Assembly (NCBI GenBank): GCA_946894095.1
Contig: OX335642.1
Coordinates: 29,027,021 to 29,091,020 of the forward strand
Direction: 5' to 3'
DNA from: Incurvaria masculella
Lineage: Eukaryota > Arthropoda > Insecta > Lepidoptera > Incurvariidae
Length of the DNA stretch: 64,000 bases
Part shown: positions 12,701 to 21,700 of the stretch, in pieces
How the letters are laid out: each line of letters opens with the position of its first letter
Position numbering within the stretch: the stretch's first letter is position 1
Notes under the pieces: generated by a model
Database searches by the model: none
Seen by the model: the letters and a program-made list of their open reading frames with translations, nothing else
Told to the model about the DNA's origin: nothing
Translations under genes and position numbers: made by a program

Positions 12701-15700
12701 AAGATCACGCCCATATTTCTTGTCAGAGATCCAAAATTTTGCTCAAAATAGCTTTATTTGATCAAACTATATGTCTGATGACCATTGGCATTGTAAAATT
12801 GTGTTTGGTTTCTAAGTTATAAGGTCCGAAAGTTCTATTTTTTCGCGCGTTTTATACAATAACTTTGGAGGTGGATTACGCAATGATAAAGTAAGAAGAT
12901 CGTAAAAAGATTAGTCATTAGACATAGCTTATTTAATCAATATTTATGATCTATTTGGTTTTTGTTAGATTTTTGACTACAGCGGTCGTGGTTTACTTTT
13001 AGCTATAAGTAGTCTTGAAATGAAAATTTTCGTAAATCTTACCAAATCATACACTATGCACATTGTTTTTTTTGTGGACATGTTGCATCTTCCTCATCAC
13101 GGAGCCTGTCTTATTCTTTGAAACAGAAAAGGTCCCAGAGCGCAACAGCACGGTTTTGTACCGTGCCCGCGAATGAGTTGGGGCCGCCGGGTTGGGCCGC
13201 CTTAAAATCCTCTGCCAATCTGTGCATCATGGTGTTTTAAGGCTCCATGATAAAAATTGGACATTGTTAATTCCAGAGCTTATACGATAACTTCGTGAAG
13301 GATGTCGAGAAGTGTTCGAAAGTTTATGAGGCCAATTTGCAGAATCTAGCGCAACCTACAGACATGGATAAAGCACAGAGCAGATTCCGAAAGTTAACAG
13401 CTTCCATTGTGTTCGATGGAACAGCTTTTTCATCTGCTAAGGTTTGGACAAATGAGATTAGACAATCAATGCAATATATTTTTTAAATATAAAATATTAT
13501 TTCTTTCCGTGCGGATGCTACATCAACAGTGCGTTTTCTTATACAATTTGCAACTGTCAACTACTTTGTTAAAAAATATTATTCAACCAGAAGACAAATC
13601 TTTATATAAACCTGGTGTACCTGGCTAACTGGATCTATGTACGAAAGCTAAATTTTCAGTTGCAGACCACAATAAACATTATAATGCGTCTCTTTTCTTA
13701 TTGCTGAGATCCGAATATTCCCAGCATCTTTGCCTAATTTTAAGGATTACCTTTTTCTAATTTTAAGTATCTTGTATTTTAAGGATAACGAGCGGCGAAT
13801 CTGTTATTGTTTCGTCTTGCTTTGCTAGAGACAGATCATGCTGCATAAATGCAGCTGACAGCATGTTTCCAGTAGGATTGTGCTTTCAGTATTTTATGAT
13901 TTAGCATCCTTGCGGTTATAGCAAAAGGGAGTTATTCTTTCTGCTAACGTCACATTGTTAAACGCAGACATACTAAGATCTAGATTTTCGCAGGTAATGG
14001 GACAAGTGGACTGCAAGTTTATTACTTGTCTGATGCAAGGCAAACATGGCAGATATCTGGCTCTATTGGACCAACACGCCGCCGACGAGAGAATTCATCT
14101 TGAATCACTGTTAGATGGTAATGATTTAGTCTTAAGTGTAATACTAAATAACAGCCCCAAGAAGAAAGGGATTTTTTCGATATATCCCATAGTCCTGCTG
14201 CTTAAAATTTTGTTTTACTTAAATTTGGCTCGCATGAGGCTCTAAAAATCTACGGATCCTATAAACAGCATACATTTAAAATAATTATTTTATCCATTGC
14301 GTATACGTTTTTTTTTTTGCAAAACAATTATGAGTGTGTTGCTTCAAATACCTGTGTTGAAATTTTTTCCTTGAATTTATTGATACATTCTTTATGATTA
14401 AGGGCCTGGTACTAGCCAAATCGCAAAGTTAGACGAGGCACCCCAAGTTAACTAACTAAGTCTGACGATTATAAGTGTCATTCTTACAATATATGATTCC
14501 TTGTCTAGGAATCGAATTATTTTCGTTAATGTATGTTTCCTTTTTCTATACAAAATACATTGCGGAAACGGTGTCCATTTCCGAACTTTTTTGACTAAAT
14601 GTAGAAATCTAAAAGCAAATGGAATGTTTTGTTTATGCATATATGCTGTTTTTGCTTATATCTAGAAATCGAATTACTTTCAGATTTGTAATGAGAAAAA
14701 TCAACTTTTTTATTTTTATTATTATTTAAATAAATGATGGAATAAAAATATATTAACAATCCATTATCAGTCTGGAGTTCTATTTGGATTTGCTGAAGCG
14801 TTTCACTACATATTATTACATTTGTTAAAAAGTGCATTTGTATGGCGCGAGTATTTGGCTAGTCCTAGCGCCTTAAACAAATTATTTGTGTTACAGAATA
14901 TAAAACTGATTTGACATGGAAAAGTGCCCCCTATGAAGATTTTAAGCTTTCTATCACTGGAGAAGAATTATTTTACCTGGAGAACTTTAAAATTAGTTTC
15001 AAGCGACTTGGCTTAGAATGGGCCATAGACCCACTTACAGAGAATGAAATATTGGTGTCGGCTGTCCCATTGGCCATTTTGGGGAAGAATTTGAGAAAAG
15101 TTGGTATACTTCTGATCTTCCTATTCTTAAAGCCATATTTTTCTCTCTATAAGCAATAATTTAATACGATATTTTTTAGGTTTGATTGGAAGTTGTTGCC
15201 TTGAGTGCTACAAATTGACAATAACATTTTCGTGAAAAATCCACTGCTTCGGAACGACCATGGAACAGCTTCCATTGATGACTAATTCCAACTGGGAGGC
15301 AAAAAAACGGTGCATGAATGGATTGGGGATTTCAACCATATGGGTTGGTTGAGGCATGTTGCTGCGCCCCTGAAATTAAATGTTTCACATTTAAGTTGTG
15401 GTTTCTCTATCATATGATCCAACATGGCTTGTATTTTACTTATGGTTCCAGAGAGAAGTGATTGTGCGGACTACAACGGCGGTGATACGCGAGAACGTAA
15501 AGACGTTAAAGTTTTCGAACGGAGCTGCATATGTGCCACAGAGTTTGATGGACCTGGTTAATATGGAGGTGCGTAAAGTTTAGTGTTTTAGTTTCATTTT
15601 TCATTTCATTTCATTTATTTAAACTTTTTGGTAGTCAAACTACACCAAGTTACGTCACAAAGATCCGCGGATTCGATCAACCCAGTAAAGAAGAACCCGC

Positions 15701-18700
15701 AAAGAAACTTCACGGGTTTACATAACATATTTTTCCGTCCACAATTATGAAATACATACTTAGATCTAAATGCTACTGCCAAACAATTCCTTGGCAGAAC
15801 AGTTGTAAGGCAAAGAACAAAGAACAATAGAAACAGCAACCCTAAGTTTAAGTTACTTACAACTAATAAAGTTACTAATTCAATTATATAAATTAATATA
15901 ATTTATAGCATTACAAGTATACTCTGGTGTAAAAGCCGTAGTGATGAACGGATGTGAGTTACCCTGTTTAATTTTATAAGTATTGCTCCAAACTGACCAC
16001 GAAGCAAAGATTCATATATTTGGAGGACTATTTATACGTATTTCCCTGCGAGACGTCACAACTCAACTAAAAGATGACTTTTCTACATATACCTGGACAT
16101 GGAGATGTTGGTGAGGGTAGCAGAATTTCATACTCATATATTAATTAACGCTTGCACTGTCCTAATACAGTTTAAGTTGTGGGTATCGTAATAGTAAAAT
16201 GTTTGAAAACGCCCACTTGTGCCCCTTCCTACAACCGAAGGTTATGACAATGGCCTTGACAACTCGACAACAACAAACCTCGGCGTGACTTTAAAATGCA
16301 TGAAAACTTGGTTAAGGGCGTCAGAGACAAAATTGGCCAGAAGAGTGGCTGACTGGCTCAGCTGTTCTAAATAAACATTCCGTCATAGTCGTAAGTCCCG
16401 AAAATCTAGTAGACTATAATTTATGTGGGTTAATCAACGGCCTAGGCGATCCAAACACCATATTTGACATGGATGGCCACCGTACATGAAACTCGATGGA
16501 AAACACGGATGATTTTACAATGCCATTTCGACCAATCTTTTCATCCAATACGATACCAACCCAGGCGGGCGTAACCCTACCACCTAGTAGGGGAAGGGGG
16601 GATCTTTAGTTATACGTAGATTCCAAACCATGGAACAGCTCGCATTAGTTGAGCGGCTCGTAGCCTAGTGGCGCGGGGACTGGCCTAGCGTACCAGAGAC
16701 CTGGGTTCAATACTGACATGCACCACTGTCTTTCTCTTTCCGAGTTCGACAAGTGCATTTCGTTACGAATGCGAGCTGCTCCATGGTTCGGAATCCATGT
16801 AAAACTGTAGGTCCCCTTCCCCTACTAGGTGGTAGGGTTTATGCCCGCCCGGGTTGGTACCATCGCATTGGATGAAAAGATGGTCGAAGCGGCAATGAAA
16901 AATTGTCCGTGTTTTCCATCCAGTTCAATGTAGCCGTGCTCATAAAGGGAAGGTCCTGGCATGGCACCAAATTCCTTCGGGAATGAGGTGTATTGGGCTA
17001 ATATCATAACGGTAGTTGTGTGCTATTAGCCATCCATGTCAGGTCGCATAAAAAAAAAAAAAAAATTAAGTGAAAATACACTAGATGTGAAGCAATGACA
17101 AGGATACTCGCGTCGCCCTACGGCGCAGGCGTGCAGGTCCGCGGTGCGGTTCGGCGCCGCGCTGAGCGTCGCGGCGTGCGAGCGGCTGGTCCGCGCGCTC
17201 GCTCGCTGCGCGGCGCCCTTCCAGTGCGCGCACGGCCGCCCCGCCGTGACGCTGCTGTGCGACGTCACGCCGCAGCGCCGCGACTACGAGGTGCGTCGAC
17301 GCTGTACACCAGCCATGGGTCATTCCTAGATCACGGCGTTCTGAGAACCCACCTCTGCTGCTTATTTGCTTGATGATCAAACACCAAGGTGCCACGCTAA
17401 TGGGCTAATTTGCTTTTGCGTCTCCATCAATGGAGGCAAAAATAAATAGGCCCAGAAGGACAGTTTACAACAACGGTGTAGACCTAAGAACTTATAAAAG
17501 GCAGTATGTATTTATGTATATATATATATTCGTACATATAATATGCTTTATAATTATATTTAATTCAATTTATTTGTATTGTTTTTATTTTGGTTTTAAT
17601 TGTGATCTTGAATTGTTTATTGAATGTGATATAGTGCATGTTTGGACAAACAGATTGATTTTTTTTTAGTTCATACAATTCCAAGAGATGGCGCCACTAG
17701 TACTTTACAGTTGCGCCATTAACTGCACAGATTAGGTAACATAAAAACTACCTATATTAGTTGATTTACCTCTTGCATTCTCACATTTCTAAAAGGCGAA
17801 GCCCTTGCCAATTTTTCTCTCATATACTTATTTTCGTGTACCCTGCCAACAATAATTTGTAGTCACAGCCGCATAGTGCATTCTATCGCAATTTCACTTT
17901 ATCCAACAGCCATACCTTGCCCTGTATGAGCCGGCTCTCCGTGTATCCGTTCCTTGAACATAGTGACGTTAGTGGTAGGTGTGCTTGTGTACTGTGAGAG
18001 ACCCGGCAGAGCAGCCCCAGGTGAGTCCAAGCCTTGCGCTTGCCCATTTATCGAAACCCACCCAAAACTCCACGAACACCCGGTCGGTCGATCCAGAGCG
18101 ACTTGGGCGCTCACATAAATTGGTCCTTTGAGCCTCGGATGCTGATCAGCTCCCAGGAATAAACCTAGGTCGCCTGGATTGACTGCTGGATTCGTGGAGT
18201 TATTCAGCAAAATATAATTTGTTTCTACCCCCATACATTTTTTATCTTTGCTCATATCACTTTTCCCAATCTTTATTTCATATATTTTACTTGTTTTTTG
18301 CGTTCCCCGTTCCCAAATCACCCTATATTTGTAGATTTTTTGAATATTTATCGGTGTATTGTTCTTTAAAAGCCAAAAAATGTCGACTGACAAAGCGTTA
18401 CTTTTGTCCAAATTTCGCAGAGTCACTAAGCGAATGGCACATTTGTGTTCACAAAGTGCTCCACCCGCATCGGTCATTACTGAAATAACCCATGAAATAG
18501 GCCGTTTAGAGGAAATAGAGGACACTTTTGATCGCCTTACTAACCTATTGAGTTCCGGGACCTCCGCGGCTGCCGGACCTCCGCCTGAACTTGTTGAAGT
18601 TGATAGATCCTTTGAAGTATATCGCGCCAATATTTTTAAGTTAAAAGAACAATACAGCTCGCATTCCTTGAAACCATCTAAAGTCGAGAAACACGCTACT

Positions 18701-21700
18701 GATAAGAATATTGTGAAGCTTCCTACCATCTCGCTACCCTGTTATTCTGGTGAGGACATGACCGCCTGGGTCGGTTATGAGTCCATGTTTCAGGCCCTTG
18801 TTATCGATAACAAGTCCCTATGTGACATCAAAAGATTACACTATCTACGTGCGTCACTCACTGGTGATGCATTGAAGGTTATTGAACATCTCCCGCTCAC
18901 CGGAGATAATTTTAATGTTGCCTGGAAGGAGCTTAAAACAAGGTTCGCGAACATGAGACACATTGCTACTGCGCATTACAAACGTTTAGCAAACGCTTGT
19001 GTTGAGAATGCTTCCTCTCACTCTCTTACAAAATTTGTAAGTTCCGTCTCGGATAGCGTGAATGCCTTAAATGCATTACATTTTCCCACAAGTGAATGGT
19101 CATTCTTGTTGGTGAACATTATTCTTGATAAATTGGATGTACAGACTCGCAGACATTTTGAAATGTTGAATTCAACTGATATTCCCACCTACGATGAATT
19201 AATTGCATTCCTACGTAAGCGTGCTCAAGCGCTAGAGGCGTCCGCACCCCCTGCGCGTCCTACACCCCATACTTTCCAGTCTGCTGGAACACACAAGTCC
19301 CCACACACTTCTGGGGTGAATACTCATTCAACAGGAGCTGTCCTATGTGCACCCAGCCCACACATGCACTGTCGAAGTGCCCCGATTTTCTAGCACTTTC
19401 TTCTGTAGACCGATACAATAAAGCAAAACAACTTCACGTTTGTTTTAATTGCTTGGCTACGCAACACTCAATAAAAAAATGTATCTCCAAGTACGCTTGT
19501 CGCACATGTTCCTCAAAATCCCACCACACATTGTTACACTTTGACCGACCATCCACAAACGTGCAGGCTACTGCTAGCGCACCGAGTCCACCCATAAACG
19601 TTCAGTCTACAGCAAGCACTCCCCAAACAGTGAATGCACTCTCTACGCATTCCAGGGAAACGAATCCTCAACCCTCAAATGTCCTACTTGCCACTGTACT
19701 ATTAAATGTCCGGGACAGTCAAGGCTGCTACCATAATGCACGAGCGCTTGTGGACACTGGCAGCCAATGTTCTTTTATTGTAAACAGCTTTGCTGAAACA
19801 TTAAAATTGAAGCGTCGCCCCAACTCTGTGTCTGTCCATGGTATTTCTAATTTGTCTCTCGATGTAGATCACGGCACAGTTGATTTTGTGATTGCACCGT
19901 TGTCCGGACATCCCGTTCTCAAAATGACAGCCTTGTGCATACCAAAAATTACTGGTGACCTACCAAACGCACCTCTCCCTGTTTCTTTATGGAACCATGT
20001 AATCGGACTTCCGCTCGCGGACCCCAGCTTTGCAATGCCCGCTCCTATCTCTATTTTATTAGGAGCAGATGTGCTCCAACAAGTCTTAGTTGGTGGCCTT
20101 AAAACTGGACCTCCTGGTACACCCATTGCCTTGGAAACTATTTTCGGTTGGGCTCTTATGGGCCCTAACTTTGTACCCAATTTACCATCGCATGACCCTG
20201 AAGTTCACTCTTTGCATATCACGCTCGATGATATTGTAGAAAGGTTCTGGAAGGTAGAGGAACCCCCAGAACAAAATTTTCTCCATCCCGATGATGAAAT
20301 ATGTGAAAAATATTTTACTGATAGTGTATCCCGTGATTCTACTGGTAGGTATTCTATTGCTCTACCTTTTAAGACTCAACCCCCGAATTTGGGTTGCTCT
20401 CGAGAAATTGCCACAAAACGCTTTCAATCTCTGGAGCGTAAGTTTCGACATAATGAACTCTACAAAAGGGACTATGTAGAGTTTATGAATAATTATTTGA
20501 AAAATGGCTACATGCGTTTGTGCACTGACACAGCTCTACATTCATATTTCTTACCTCATCATGCTGTTTTCAAGGACAGTACCACAACAAAACTTCGTGT
20601 CGTTTTTGACGCTTCCTGTCGGAGCGATAATGGAATGTCCTTGAATGATTGTCTACATTCTGGACCGAAATTGCAGAAAAATATTGTGGACATTATTGCC
20701 CTTTTTCGTTTGAATGCAGTTACCATAATTGCAGATATTAAACAAGTGTTTCTTCAAATCAATGTTCTCGAGAGCGACCGAAATTATCAAAAAATTCTCT
20801 GGCGTCCCAACGAAACAGAACCCATATGCGAATATACTCTCACAACTGTCACTTTCGGAGTTACTAGCTCTCCTTATCTGGCCATCAGAACCTTGATCCA
20901 GTTAGCCCATGATGAAAGTAGTAAGTACCCCCTCGCTGCTCTTGCTCTACTCAACTCTACCTACATCGATGATGTACTCGCCGGTGCCGACACAGTCGAT
21001 GGTGCTCGCATTTTGATTGAGCAGCTTAACTCTATGCTGAAATGTGGAGGCTTTGAGCTTAGGAAGTGGGCTAGTAATTTGGAAAAGTGTCTAGACAATA
21101 TACCCGCTGAATACAAGCAAACTAAGGATTATTCATTTGATCTTGATAATCACACATATTTGAAGGTATTGGGACTCCAATGGGATCCCATCTCAGATTG
21201 TTTTTCGTACAAAGTTCATCAAACTGAACTCATACCTACAAAACGTGGTATTCTCTCAGATATCTCCCGCATTTATGACCCTATGGGCTGGATCGCCCCT
21301 CTCGTATTTTTGTCCAAACTGATTATTCAAAGGTTGTGGTCCTTAAAAATCGGTTGGGATGACTCTATTCCACAAGATTTATTGAAACAATGGATTTCAA
21401 TAAAGAATGAGTTGTGTATTCTCTCTCAAATCTCTCTACCTCGACACGTCCCCTCTACAGAAAATGCCGTGCGAGAACTCCATGGCTTCTCAGACAGTTC
21501 CCTCTCAGGCTTTGCTGCTGTCATATACCTCCGGGTTGTTAAGCACGGAGCTGTTTCTACTCATTTATTGTTAGCTAAATCAAAGGTTGCCCCACTGAAA
21601 CCAATTTCTTTGCCCCGACTTGAATTATGTGGTTGCGTCTTACTTTGCCAACTTATGTCGTACGCAGTGAAATTATATTCACAAAAATTTCACATTGACA

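Noticed and set aside
17899..18729. Long minus-strand open frame of 276 codons
   Set aside because: Antisense to the BEL LTR and gag; part of it recurs at 23926-24297 because the LTR repeats. No domain.
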